Assembly (NCBI GenBank): GCA_037074615.1
Contig: CM073537.1
Coordinates: 13,907,989 to 13,971,988 of the forward strand
Origin: Leucaena leucocephala
Lineage: Eukaryota > Streptophyta > Magnoliopsida > Fabales > Fabaceae
Length of the DNA stretch: 64,000 bases
Direction of reading: 5' to 3'
The notes beneath the pieces were generated by a model that ran no database searches, was not told where the DNA came from, and was given only the letters and a program-made list of their open reading frames with translations. The translations under genes were made by a program, and so were the position numbers. Positions within the stretch are counted from its first letter, which is position 1. Each line of letters begins with the position of its first letter. This document shows, in pieces, positions 33,567-45,249 of this stretch.

Positions 33567-34180
33567 TGGCCTCTGATAAATACATCCAACGGCAACCCAA
33601 GGTTCTGGGGGAATCAGTTGGTTCAATGTTAGGGCGTGATTTTGGAAGCATTGATTCAGAGAGCCAGGGATTACAAGAAAGAATATGGAGATTCATTTGT
33701 GTCAGTTGAACACTTGGTTCTTGGGATTACCCAAGATCAACGATTTGGAAAGCAACTGTTTAGAGATTTTCAAATATCTCTGCAAGCTCTAAAATCTGCG
33801 ATAGAGTCCATAAGGGGACGTCAGTCAGTTATTGACCAAGATCCTGAAGGGAAGTATGAAGCCTTGGAAAAATATGGGAAGGATTTGACAGCAATGGCTA
33901 AAGCTGGCAAGCTTGACCCAGTCATAGGAAGAGATGATGAAATACGTAGGTGCATTCAGATTCTCTCTAGAAGAACAAAGAATAATCCTGTGCTAAGTGG
34001 TGAGCCTGGTGTTGGAAAGACTGCAATTTCTGAAGGACTTGCACAGAGAATTGTTCAAGGAGATGTGCCTCAAGCTTTAATGAATCGTAAGCTTATATCT
34101 CTTGACATGGGTGCACTTATTGCTGGAGCAAAGTAATGTGGAGAATTTGAGGATAGAAAGTTTTTGAAGAAATTTTCATA
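33567..34180 (+). pseudogene. CLPB3: Truncated intronless plastid ClpB (CLPB3-type) fragment
   Basis: ClpB is a hexameric AAA+ disaggregase that works with Hsp70; the plastid form is CLPB3. The fragment begins within the N-domain (frame before 33640: KYIQRQPKVLGES), has one extra T at about 33640, then reads openly from 33636 to 34136: SVEHLVLG, the middle KYGKDLTAMAKAGKLDPVIG, RTKNNPVLSGEPGVGKTA (Walker A of NBD1), and LISLDMGALIAGAK. The next codon, Tyr in the family, is TAA (34134-34136), and homology (GEFEDR) fades by about 34.18 kb. A Ser stands where Ile/Val precedes GEPGVGKT. It lacks Walker B, NBD2 and most of the protein, so it is not functional. The plastid form is preferred over the mitochondrial one because of DFQIS, RGRQSVIDQDPEGKYEALEKYG and the IVQGDVPQALMNRK wording. 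Confidence 0.88.
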
Positions 34181-34423
34181 TTGTATATGTAAAATAAAAA
34201 TAGTTTGGTTTAATTCACCTTATTCCCTTATGTTGTGTTGGCAAGTTGAACACCTAGAGTTAAGGGGTGTCAACTTGAGCGGGGGTGTTAGAAGGTTGAA
34301 TTAGTTAGGTGATTAGTGTTAATCACTTGGTTACTAGATGACCCTAAGTCTATATAAAGGGTCCTAGTCTATTGGTTAATTGTGTGGGATAGTGAGATCC
34401 TCACCATAGTGAGAGAGAGGGTA

Positions 34424-34640
34424 GGAGAGAGAAGGGAAAATTCTTATAAGTAGGATTTAAAAACAATTGGAGAAGGGGTGTTATAAAATTTTAATAAAAA
34501 GAATATGTAAAATAAAAGAGTAGTAAAAATTAATTAAAAAACCTACTTTCCAATTTTTTAAAATCTAACTTATAAAAATTTACTTTCCCCTCCCCTTCAA
34601 ATCCTTTATGCCAAACAGTACTTCTAAAAAATTTCTTTCA
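34424..34640. repeat. MITE-like element fused to the truncated 3' LTR
   Basis: Inverted arms 'gaagggaaaattcttataag' and 'cttataaaaatttactttccc' around an AT-rich interior. A related copy lies at about 37.12-37.35 kb ('gaagggaaaatttttatgag' to 'cttataaaattttgccttcc'). Its left edge is exactly where the 3' LTR of the preceding element breaks off. Confidence 0.55.
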
Positions 34641-34660
34641 TTTTGCTGATTTGTGTCCAG

Positions 34661-35551
34661 GCAAATATCAGACATAGCTCATGCATATGTGCTATTGTAT
34701 TTATTGACAATAGGATAATGTCTCCTGTGTTAAGTAAGCCATTGGACTTTGGAGCAGGTATTCATATCACTCTTGCAAAGATAATGGATTATATATACTT
34801 GGACTTAACAACTTATAGTGATACTTACTTTTTTGTTTCCAGATATTGCTATGCATAAAGCAACAAAATTTATTTCTCGAAACTGCAATTGCTTAGCTGG
34901 TAGCCCTGCTATGAATGATAAACAGCAGGAGCTCTTTTTTCTTTGTGTCTCAAACACTTTAATATATTGATTTCCTTTTCTTTTGATAATTGGTTTATAG
35001 ATAAAATGAGAGAAACTTGGTATCTTGCAGTCATGAAACCATACAATTTTGTGTTTCTTAAGGATTTTCCATGGAAAAAATCTCATGAAATAGTGTAATT
35101 TTAAACTGGTTTCCTTTAAAAAATCTTAACAAATATGAAACTGCATGCGCATGGTCTTATAACTGTTAGATACATGTCTTTCTTTTCTTCTTTCTTTTTT
35201 GTATAAGTCAATGATCAAAAGATTAAAATGAGGAGAATTAGATGTTAGGGAATTAGAGGCTCCAAAACCCATTGTTCATGTGGTAATTAAGTACGTTATT
35301 GTGTTGTGAACTATTTTCTATTGTATTTTTTTCTTTATAGTTTCCATTTTTTATATTATTTTATTCAACTAATAATGTGGATCTTTGTCTTTTCCCTCTA
35401 CTTGTTTTCTTTTGTTTGCCTCCATCTTGTAAAGGTTGGCAGAGAAAAATAAAATCTTGTAGAAATGCAACGGGTTGTGGCTGCCTCCATTTGACTCTTG
35501 GATATGTTTGGAAGGAATAAAAAAATGGAGCTGCGAGTTGAGAAGAAACAG
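34661..35551 (+). pseudogene. CBL-like copy 4 relic: exons 8-10 only
   Basis: Three exon matches in order with their introns: exon 8 at 34661-34757, exon 9 at 34843-34924, exon 10 at 35435-35551. Exon 8 has an inserted base near its start and a lost base in the middle. The exon 9 donor is GC-type (cagcagg) where copy 2 has gt. Exon 10 has several single-base indels. Diagnostic wording (FIDNRIMSPVL, NDKQ at the end of exon 9) ties it to copy 2. Exons 1-7 and 11-13 are absent. The PLP-lysine segment survives as HKATKF. It is dead as a gene. Confidence 0.88.
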
Positions 35552-35559
35552 GTTCCTAA

Positions 35560-36090
35560 CAAAATATGTCTATTTTCCTTCTAATTTATACAACTTGAGT
35601 GTGTGTGCGTAGTTACAAATTTAAATAAAGAAATTTTATAGAGAAACTTGTTAATGTTACGAACTAACGGTTTAATTTTTGTTTGTTTATAATCATTTTC
35701 ATGCTTATCTATCCTAATTTTATTCAATAGAATAATATGGTTAATTTTTTTAGGATAAAAATATAATCTTTAATATTCTGATTTTAAAATATGAAAATAT
35801 TATATTAACCATACTTTGTTTTCTTTATACTATTGAGTATTGACTTGATCATATTACCAGGTATCCAGTTTTGGCTTCATAGCTGCACCCTCCCAATATA
35901 GGTATCTCATATAGGAATCGAATTCGATACCCAAATGGATATAATTATCCTTTTACTACTAGATCAACTCTATATTGATTAAGCATACATTTGTTAGCAC
36001 TATTTAAATTTATTGAGTTAATATTTCTTTTTATGAGATTAACAATATTAAGATTAAGGAAATTAAAATACATTTTATATAAATTTCTTC
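35560..36090. other. Flank after copy 4 relic, no gene
   Basis: Begins as intron 10 of copy 4, then becomes AT-rich sequence without recognisable exons. No RNA gene or clear transposon end was found. Confidence 0.5.
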
Positions 36091-36094
36091 TTTT

Positions 36095-38160
36095 CTATAT
36101 AATAGGATATTATATTAATTACATGTATCCCCTTGCTCTTTGTGCTTCAGCTAATTAATTAAATTAACAAAACGGAATATTATATTAAGCCTAAGCTGTC
36201 TCGTTCACTGTTCACCAAAATATTAATATTTACGAAGGTAATGGGGTCTTCGGCGCTAAAATTGGATCACATCCATCCGCGTGTTTAAAATTGGATCACT
36301 ATTAATTTAATAGTTTAAATAAATTCAAGGATGTAAACTTAAATCGTGAACTTAAATTGTAAATTTATAAAATTTATTTTTATTAATAAATAACTATTAA
36401 AAGTAAATTATTAAATAATTAAAATATAAAAATGATAACAATTTGGTTTAAATATATTTTAAAATTAAATAATTGAAATTAAATCTATCAACATTTATAT
36501 TTTATCATACAAAATAAAGAAATATTTATGAAGTTTATATATGAAGTTATAGTTAAATTCAAAAAATTAGCGCGAGTTAAAAACGTAAAAATGATAAACT
36601 TGGTAAGTGGGTTTACAATTTTAATCGAGTTTATAGCTAGTACAAATTTAAATAGAATTAATATGATTTTATAAGTTAAAAATAAAAAATGGTAAATTTG
36701 ATGAGTCAATTTGCGAGTTCCACAGTAATATAGTATAGTATCTTATGATAGGATTTTTTTTTTATAATACATAAGATAGGATATTATATTATATCTCCAA
36801 CCTCTTTGTGCTGCCGCTATTTTATTTTAATTTTTTTATAATCCACGAAATTGCAACCATACTATAACCGGAAGGAAACATTACAGATGAAGGCATTAGA
36901 TATACTAAAATATTTACAGTGGATAAATTAAAATATCTAATATCTCTCTCCAGCATTAATAATGCATGGCAAAGTAGAAAACAGATTAGTTAATACACTG
37001 AGATATCCATGAACGGACTCCGGACCTGTTGGGAGCATTATGAATGGACGAAATTGGGCATCACATTTGACTACTAACAAAAGATTATATTCACTTTTCA
37101 AACGGAAGATTAAGGGATATTTCCTGTGAGGGATTTGAAGGAAATGGAAGGGAAAATTTTTATGAGTTGAATTTAAAAAAAAAAATGGAAGTGGGGTTAT
37201 AAAATCTTAATATCAAAGAATATGTAAGATAAAAGAATAAATAAAATTAACTAAAAGCTTTTAACTACATTTCGTCAATTTTTTTAAAATCTAACTTATA
37301 AAATTTTGCCTTCCGTCCTAATTCCTCGTACCAAACAACCCATAAATTAACAAAACAAAATACTATAGAGAAAATTATTTTCTAGGTACCTATATAATTT
37401 TTTTATTAAATATTTTAATTTTATTTTTTTAGCACCATTAGCTTTTGTCTAGGGCTAACGATATTGATATAGTAAAATTAAAAGATTTAATAAAAAGATA
37501 AAATAATATAGGGACCAAATTAAAATTTTAAAAAAGTACAAGTACCTGTTAAATGATTTTCAAATATATTATATTAAGGCCTTTGGCCATAAAATTGGAT
37601 CAGATCCGATTCTCTCCCACGTGAAATAGGGCCTGTTTTACTGTTCAAAAGTTAGTTTCAATAGCTTATTCAAAATCATGGTTTTAAACCATAATTTTGT
37701 CCAAAAGCCCTTTTAAAACCATGGTTTGGTCCTTTACCAAACAGGCCCATATTCATTGATGTGTTTAATATAAGTTGTAATTTTGCCCCAAAAAAGAGTC
37801 ATTCATGTGTTTTAAAAAATAACTTTATTTCAAGCTGATTAAAATTATACCGAGGTAGAAATATATAGTATAGACTCGTGTTTAAATTAACTTGCATTGC
37901 ACCTCAATGTTTTTAGTGTGTGTGTATATATATATATATCTCTTTCGTAATTCACTGACAAGGTACTTGTGAACGGCTAACTTGGTCTTAATAAACCGTT
38001 TTGTTAATCTAATTAATTAGCTACAGAACAAACTTATTACCAACTTGTGAACGAGTAGCTAAGGAGGAATCTTGTTTGTCTCCTCTCTTCTATTAAATTA
38101 CCAACTTATCCTCATTTGGATATATTTTTCACTCAAAAAAAAAAAATTACCAACTTGTAC
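36095..38160 (+). promoter_or_regulatory. Orphan CBL-like upstream module
   Basis: Carries the same ordered blocks as the region before copy 3, including 'cggcgctaaaattggatca' (36251-36269), 'ggccataaaattggatca' (37585-37602) with CACGTG just after (37619-37624), the 'tgaatggacgaaattgggca' block near 37.04 kb, and 'gaacggctaacttggtct' near 37.97 kb. No exon 1 follows. It is most simply the former promoter of copy 5, whose exons 1-9 are missing. Two modules seem concatenated, since the core motif occurs twice. Confidence 0.55.
37629..37748. mobile_element. 120-bp MITE with perfect 10-bp TIRs
   Basis: Starts 'gggcctgttt' and ends 'aaacaggccc', exact inverted repeats, flanked by ATA on each side (possible 3-bp target duplication, as in PIF/Harbinger-type elements). 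The interior 'caaaatcatggttttaaacc' is shared with the larger pyrimidine-rich MITE family, so it may be its minimal form. Confidence 0.7.
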
Positions 38161-38169
38161 CTAGGCGAG

Positions 38170-38210
<41 letters not shown>

Positions 38211-38211
<1 letters not shown>

Positions 38212-38757
38212 CTGTTTGGATAGGATTTTAAAAAAGGACTTATGAAAAAAAGGGCTTATGGACAGCTTATGAAAAAGGGTTTTTAGAGAAGAGTTTATGA
38301 AAAAAAAATAGTTTTGAATAAATAAATGTTTGGATAGTTATTTTTAGAATGACTTTTTATATTAGTAAATTACCAAAAAGGGTATGATTTGATTTAAAGT
38401 AAGAAAGAGGAGAGAGGTAGAGAAGAGAGAAGAGAGAGGAGAGAGGGTAGAGAGGAGAAAGGAGAGAGGGTGTAAGAAAAAGTAAGAGAGAGGAAAGATG
38501 GTGTAAGAAAAAGTAGGAGAGAGGAGAGAAGGTGTAAGAAAAAGTAGGGGTAAGATAGTAATTGGATAGTCCATAAGCTCTTTTACTGTTGAAAAAGCTA
38601 GTTTTAATAGTTTATTCAAAACCATGGTTTTAAACCATGGTTTTGCCCAAAAACACCTATGGACAAATATGGCTGTTTGTTTTAAAAAAATTTTAAATCA
38701 AGGTTTTGCCCAAAAGAGCTTCTAAAACCATGGTTTTTGGTGTATTCAAACACACCT
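38211..38757. repeat. MITE-like repeat with purine-rich core, copy d
   Basis: Reverse-oriented copy of the family at 22.5 kb: 'gggtctgtttggataggatt' at the left, GA-rich tract at 38.40-38.56 kb, 'agtaattggatagtcc', 'aaaaccatggttttaaacc' and 'gtattcaaacacacc' at the right. A long (TA)n run precedes it (38171-38206). Confidence 0.65.
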
Positions 38758-38999
38758 TTATATATTTATATATAGAAACTTTAGGCTCATTAAGATATGT
38801 GTCATATATGTGTCATGTGTCAAATAAACTTTCATATCATTGTGGTGATTTCACCTCTCATTAACGTTCAAATTATTTATTAAATTAATTTCTATGTAGT
38901 ATAAAAGTCAACTTAAGTCATATTTTTTTACGTAGAATCAATTTGTGACATAACTCTAGATTAAAATAAGTGTGAGAATGAGAAGTAATATAAAAGAAA

Positions 39000-41900
39000 T
39001 TGATTAGTAAGTTTTAAAAAGTGAAAGGAGATAATAACAAAAATAAAATAAAATAAAAGTAATAGTATAGAAGGATAATACCAATAAGATGAGCGCTCTC
39101 GAGGATTGATGCGTGACTATTATCGTTCAATAATATAATCGAGTTATAATAATTATATATGTTAAATCCTATCAAGCAGGACCCTAGACAATCGTCATTG
39201 TTATAATCAAACAATTCACAAATATACCTAAATGTAGCATACAATTGCACCAAGGATGATTATTTAAAAACTCCACTTAGTATATGATAAATTAAACAAT
39301 AAATAATTTGTTCATCTAATATGGATATCAACTGAAAATCCTATAACTAAACATATGAACCCAATATGAATAATTATAAGATGAAACTAAAGATATTAAA
39401 TAAAGAACACTAAATCATAAATTGAAATAATAAATCACAAGAGTTTGATCACATAAGAGTCTCAACCGAAACACTTGATCTAACATATACAAATTTTAAA
39501 ACCTAAACTTAAGAAATTATAAACTTGCATAAAGGAAAAAAGGTCAAATCATAAAATTATTTAATTACTACTCTAAAACGTAGGAACTCAAGCTACTACA
39601 TCTCTCCTTAAGAACTTAGAAAGAATATGATGTAATTGTGGAAAAGATGAAGAAGATGATTGTGATTGTGGTGATGATTAGTGTCTAATGGAGGAGCTTT
39701 GGGTCCTTTATATAGCCTTAGGCTATGGCTTTGGTGTCTTCTTTGTTGATGTGACTCTTCATTTATTGGATCTTAAAAAATGATGATTTATCCTTGATTT
39801 ATCTTTCATAATCTTCTATTATCTCCAAGCTATCATCTTTTCTAATATCTCCAAAGATAATCATTTTAACTCAATATCCTAAAAATAATTCAAATAAAAA
39901 GTAATAGGATAAATGAGATAAAACAATTCATAAGAAAATAGGAAAATATGACACCCTTATCTAGTAATCTTTAATTATATTCAAATATTGGATATTGATT
40001 AATTATTTTTGAATTAATTTAAATGATATTGAATTAATATAATATTATATTATATTAAAGGAATGAATTAATATAATAAATAATATTATTAGAGGTATTT
40101 TGATTTCCTAATTAGATATTATAATTTTCTCTTTCAATTTGACAATTCCTCAATTAACATTCCTCATATAATATAATTGTATAGTAGTTGATGTGGGTCC
40201 TAGTCATCATTTTTTTTTTCAATTTTATGAAATACATAAAAGCAAAATACCTTCATGTAAATCAATTTAATTAAGAGAAATAATAAAATCAATAAAACAC
40301 AAGAAAATAACATTTTTAATCATTTAATTTATATAATCAATTAAAGAATAAGGTGAGCAAAACTACTAAAATAATACCTATTAAACATTATAAAATCCCT
40401 AAAATAAATAGGAAATAATATGATAAAATATGGATTGATCAAATTCCCATACACTTAAACCTTTGAATATGGATTGATCAAATTCCCACACACTTAAACC
40501 TTTGTACTCCTGGGCATAGCTTTGAAAAATATCCTAATAAACAACTAAAAATAAGTAGAGGAGTTAATCAAGTTCTAACCCAAGAGTAATAATACAATCA
40601 ATCAAATCCTTTAAGTTAACGATAGTCACAGAATAATAAATATAATAAGAACAATCTCTATGAACACACTAAGATAGAGGAATATGATAGAAGAGAGTAC
40701 ACTCAGAGATATATCTATTTCACTCATCTCACCTTTTATTGGGGTTCTTTCACTAAAACCTGCCTATACTAGCCTCTACTATAAGCTTATAATAGTTCTA
40801 AGTCTCTGTTGTCAGTTATATGTGCATTCTTTAATGAAGATGTCTTTATGAGATTGTAATGATGGAGAAAGATCACGTGGAATAGAAAGTGAAAATAGAA
40901 AGTAATAATATGCATGAATAAAGAATATTTAGCATGTAATCATATTATAAAAGATGTATATGTGATAGCTGTTCTAATAAGAGCTAATAAGGGTGTCTTC
41001 TTTCTTTCTTTTTTCTTTTTTTGTTTCCTATGTTTATCTTTGTTTCTTTTCTTCTTCTTTTTTGTACCTTGTATATAAGGGATGTAGCACAATATCACAA
41101 TAATAATTTTTTGACATGAATAATAAATGTTATTTGAAAAGATGTTCAAGCATATATGACTTTCTATAAAAGTGATAGATAAAGAAAAGTGATGGATTTA
41201 AAGGGGTGACTACGGATATAATGTATAATGGGCTTATGTTTGGGATAAAAGGAATTTAGAATATAATAGCCTCAACCATTTTAAAGAGTTGCACATGAGT
41301 TAGAAAGCAAATAAAAGAACTAAGACCAGTTCTGAAGAAAAACTAGTGTAGGAGGCACTCGCTCAATTTATGAATTTCAGGCCGAGTATTCTTCCAACAG
41401 GGCTATTTCTCTCCTTTCCTTTTCACAGAGCCTTAGTGAAGACTTCAACTATTCTCAATACATTGCATTGCTTGTTTCTAGGATAACTTTCAAAATATTG
41501 ACTAACTGAACTATAACAATCAACAATGGAATTGAAAGATTTATATATGTGTCAGTGCAATCAAGATGATATTTTAATTTAAAACAGGAGTGTTCAGAAG
41601 CATAAGTGTGGAGAAATCTTGAAAAATATGCATTTTCAAGAGCTCAATCAAACAGTCAATTAAACTCATTCCCTCCCATACACTTAAACCACGTGTTATT
41701 CTCAAAGCAGTACTAAAGCATATATAAAAGGGAGAAAGAAAGATGGTTAAAGAGTCATGTGCTAAAGGAAAAATGTATTCAAAGAAAAACTAACCTAAAA
41801 CTAAGAAATTCTTAAAATGCAACCTATTATAGGAAATTGTTAAAAGACATAAAGCAAAAGAATCTAAATTATTCTATATTTTACTACTGGGATTATCTAT

Positions 41901-42838
41901 CCTCACACTTATCTCAAACAATAAAACTCAGGATGTATAGAAAGATAAGATAAGGATAGAGACAACCTGGTGCTTTTATTCTGCTTGAGGGTCTTAAAAT
42001 TGTAATTCTCATTTGTGGTGAGGAACGTAAGTATAACTTCTCTACACATCTTTCTCTAGTTATTTGGGGTGGTAGCTCGGGGTCAATTTATGGAGGTTCT
42101 ATAATATAAGGAATATGGTGATCACTATACAATTCTCCTAAGTAAGATACCTGCAAGAGATTCAACAAACCACAAGCAGCACATTTTCTAACTCCAAGTA
42201 TGGGACAAGAATCAAAATACTTGAAGTCATGGAAAGCCTTCAACCGTGCGAGGTTAATAATCAAAACACCATATATAAGAACTCTATAAGATATATAAGA
42301 ACACAAATATTTCTCACATCTAATAAAATCAATTAAGACTCATTTCAGTAAGAGTCTTGACTTCAATATGAAGAATTAGAATATAATCATCAGTGATTAT
42401 TTCTTTATCAGGTGGCAAATCACATGATAATATCTCATCCTTATCAGCACCTTCATTTTCATCATCCTAAATGATAGGCATGATTTGTAATGGTTTAGGC
42501 TTAGTCTTATGCCTCATTTTCTTTGTTCTGACATTTTGTAGTGTCAGAGGGACTTTCTTGAATGTTGTAGTAGCCTTTACTTCATCATGTGATTCCTTGG
42601 GTCTTGACAATACAACAAAAATATCTTACTCAAGCTTTTTAGTACTATTAGAAATTCGAGGAATGCCATCATGTTCATACAATATTGCTAGCTTTCTAGA
42701 TAATTCAATACAATTCATGCAAAGTGAACCATCACTACATATACATGAAAAGAATGTATGTGAGGTATCATTATTAGCATTTCTTTTAAGAATTTTATTG
42801 TCCTTATGGTCATGCAAAGGGGGAGAAGGAGCTTCAAA
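39000..42838 (-). mobile_element. Decayed Ty3-gypsy-type fragment, minus strand
   Basis: In the minus sense, text near 40.51-40.47 kb (cccaggagtgcaaaggttta, then 'agtgtgtgggaatttga') matches the pol-end/purine-tract region of the plus-strand gypsy element at 53.89-53.93 kb. The AT-rich sequence to its left is then the likely LTR. A second related purine-rich site lies near 41.69-41.66 kb. A 39-bp tandem duplication (about 40428-40505) repeats the purine-tract region. Minus-strand frames at 42.8-42.1 kb are short and unrecognised. The right edge falls exactly at the break inside exon 10 of copy 5. No polymerase domain is visible, so the assignment is moderate. Confidence 0.5.
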
Positions 42839-42840
42839 AA

Positions 42841-44651
42841 ATTGGACTCTTGGATATGTTTGGAAGGAATCAAATCAATGGCCTTGCGAGTTGAGGAAAA
42901 ACAGGTAAGTTGAGAGCAATTCCTTTGATAGCTATAAATTAATATAAAAAAAGTTATAGAGAAACTTATTAATTATTAATGTTAAAAACTACTGGTCTAA
43001 TAATACAATTTTTGTTTGTACATAATCCTTTTCATGCTTATCTATCCTAATTTTATTCAAAAGATAATTTTCCTTAAATTTTCACATCCTTGTTGAATTA
43101 TTATAAAACTATACAAAATGGTTTGCATAGACTAATGAATTTTGAATGATGTTTTAAATAGTTGTGCTTTCCAAAATTAGATTATTACTATTTCTACAGC
43201 TAATCTTTCGATTTAACATTTCAGTTCTATAAGTAACTCCTTTATAGTGGCATTATTTATTTCTACAAAAATAAGCCAGTGACTTAGAGCCAACATATAA
43301 TATTTTGCAGAAATTATTGCTCATTATCTTATCTCCCATCCTAAAATAAAGGATGTAAACTTTCCTCGTCAATATGACCTGCATGAACGTCAGGTATATT
43401 TGAATATATATATGCTTAAATGATTTTATTCATTTATCGAGTTCCTGTTTCTTAGGCAAGAGGGTCAAGATCTGGGATTAACTTTACAAGAGGCTCGTTA
43501 CCCCTCTCAAAGCAGATTGTTGAAAAGACTAAACTCTTTAGTATGACGGTCAGTTTTGGCATATATTTTGGGGAATATACATTGTCATGTAAATTGTTAT
43601 AATTTATATATATTTCTTTATTTTGAAAGTTATATACTTATATATCATAATTAATGAAAATGGTAAGATAAATTTAGTAGTTAGCATGTCAAATTCTGTA
43701 TGGTTTCCTTTTTGACCTCATGATTTTTCTAGTCATTAATCATTATTGGTATAGTATTCCTTTCTTTGAGGTTGTATTGATTATGAAGGTCTATTAATAA
43801 CTTTATATAGATGAAGAAATTTGGTTAAAATTAATTAATGACATCAAAATTTAAAAAAAAAATTACCCCAAAAAGTTTGTTTGTGAGAGGATGTTATTTG
43901 ATCAGTTACAAGATTGTTTGGTTTGGGAATATCAAAGTAACAGATATTTAGAGGAAAACACTAATAATTTAGATAATAAGGGTATCATAAACCCCAGGAT
44001 AAGAATCAGAAGGAGTAATAAATCATTAGAGGTTTTCAGGGATGACTACGGTGACAATTTATTAGTAGTTGGCCGTATGATATTAAAATCTAACTTAGGT
44101 TGATTAGTCAAACCAATGAATTAGTGAGATAATCTTTTGATTGATCTAATCAAGAGTTTTAGACAGATCAACTGAATTAAATTTTATATATTTTTCCCCT
44201 TATTGAACCTAAAACAAGGTGTTTTGATTTAAAAAAATAATAATCTATCATATTTAAGTTTTAATAACTCAATTTTATTGTTTATACATGAATATATGAA
44301 TTAATATCCTTTTTATTAGAATACTATTTTAATTATGACCTGTCTAACTTCAGTTTAAACTACTAACCTTTGAATCATTCTCTCAATAAGTTGATTCACC
44401 AAGCCGCGTTTTCAGTACCATGGGAGTGTTTTCGAACAAAATACTAAGCCTTAAATTTTGTTGTTGCATAGGTGGCCGGGGTAGGTTCTGCAATATACTT
44501 GCCTTGGTATTCATCCCATGGGAGCGTCCCTGAGCCAGTGAAAAGAAGAATGGGTTTAACTGAAGATCTTATGCGTATTTCTGTAGGAATTGAGGATGTT
44601 AAGGATGTTATTAGAGATATAGAAAACACACTCATAAATGTGCCGCCCTAA
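42841..44651 (+). pseudogene. CBL-like copy 5 relic: exons 10-13
   Basis: Partial exon 10 (42841-42904, starting inside DSWICLEGIK), exon 11 (43311-43393, short by several codons), exon 12 (43456-43558, followed by GC instead of GT) and exon 13 (44472-44651, with about four extra bases near its start that shift the frame, then LPWYSSHGSVPEPVKR and the stop at 44649-44651). The wording PWYSSH and the intron 12 text (about 44.03-44.07 kb, matching 27.42-27.47 kb) make copy 3 its nearest relative. Exons 1-9 are gone and gypsy-type sequence occupies that place. Confidence 0.88.
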
Positions 44652-44719
44652 TTTCATATGTCAGACGTACGACTGGCTTTCAAATAATATGATCAAGGAC
44701 TATGTTGATACTTTGGTAC

Positions 44720-45068
44720 TTCTATTATGGGGAGCGGATCCTCTCACCGCTTCCTTCAAAATCTCTCAGAATTATGCCGTTACTTTCTTGCCTCCTTCTT
44801 TTTGTCTTATCTTATAAAATTTTTTTTTTTTTAAAAACCACTTTTTTTTTTTTTTAAAAAAAGCGTTTTTTAAAAAACACTTTAAAAAGGTGTTTTTAAA
44901 AAAAATTAAAAAACACTTTTTTAAAAGTGGTTTTAAAAAAAATATTTAAAAGAGGGGCAAGCGGATGGATATATAGGGGAGAAAGGAGGCAAGAAGGCAG
45001 GGAGCAAGCATGATTCTAAGGGATACTGAGAGAAGCGGATTCTGAGAGGATCCGCTTCCTTCTATTAT
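44720..45068. mobile_element. Mutator-type MITE in the 3' UTR of copy 5
   Basis: A 9-bp direct repeat ttctattat stands at 44720-44728 and 45060-45068, flanking a 331-bp element. Terminal inverted repeats: 'ggggagcggatcctctca' and 'tgagaggatccgcttcc'. The interior has a large imperfect hairpin of A/T runs (44.82-44.94 kb). A 9-bp target duplication is the Mutator-superfamily signature. The flanking 3' UTR text continues uninterrupted across it compared with copy 3. Confidence 0.85.
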
Positions 45069-45249
45069 ATCATGTTTTATTTATTTTGATCTTGATCTAT
45101 TTTCTATTTGCATTGTATCTTGCAGTAACAATGTGGAATAATAATAAGCTTATTAAAGATAAGCATTTTTATTATTTGACATTGGCGTCTTTATTATTTA
45201 CCTTTTTCCTTTGCTTGATTTAATGCCTTTAATTTTGTCCTTTATAATT

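Larger units (their letters stand above)
32372..34423 (+). mobile_element. Non-autonomous LTR retrotransposon carrying host gene pieces
   Basis: The 5' LTR is 32372-32688 (317 bp, TGTTAGAAGG...TTGTTAACA), followed directly by the primer site tggtatcaaagcagg (32689-32703), close to the initiator-Met tRNA type used by many copia elements. The 3' LTR starts at 34286 after a purine tract 'gagcggggg' and matches the 5' LTR without a visible mismatch for its 138 bp. It is then cut off at 34423 by MITE-like sequence. The roughly 1.6-kb interior has no gag, protease, integrase or reverse transcriptase; it holds intronless fragments of host genes instead. Because the 3' LTR is truncated, no target duplication can be read. 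Confidence 0.85.

Noticed and set aside
33636..34136. A functional ClpB gene
   Set aside because: Only the end of the N-domain and the start of NBD1 are present, with a frameshift before and a stop after Walker A. It lies inside an LTR element.
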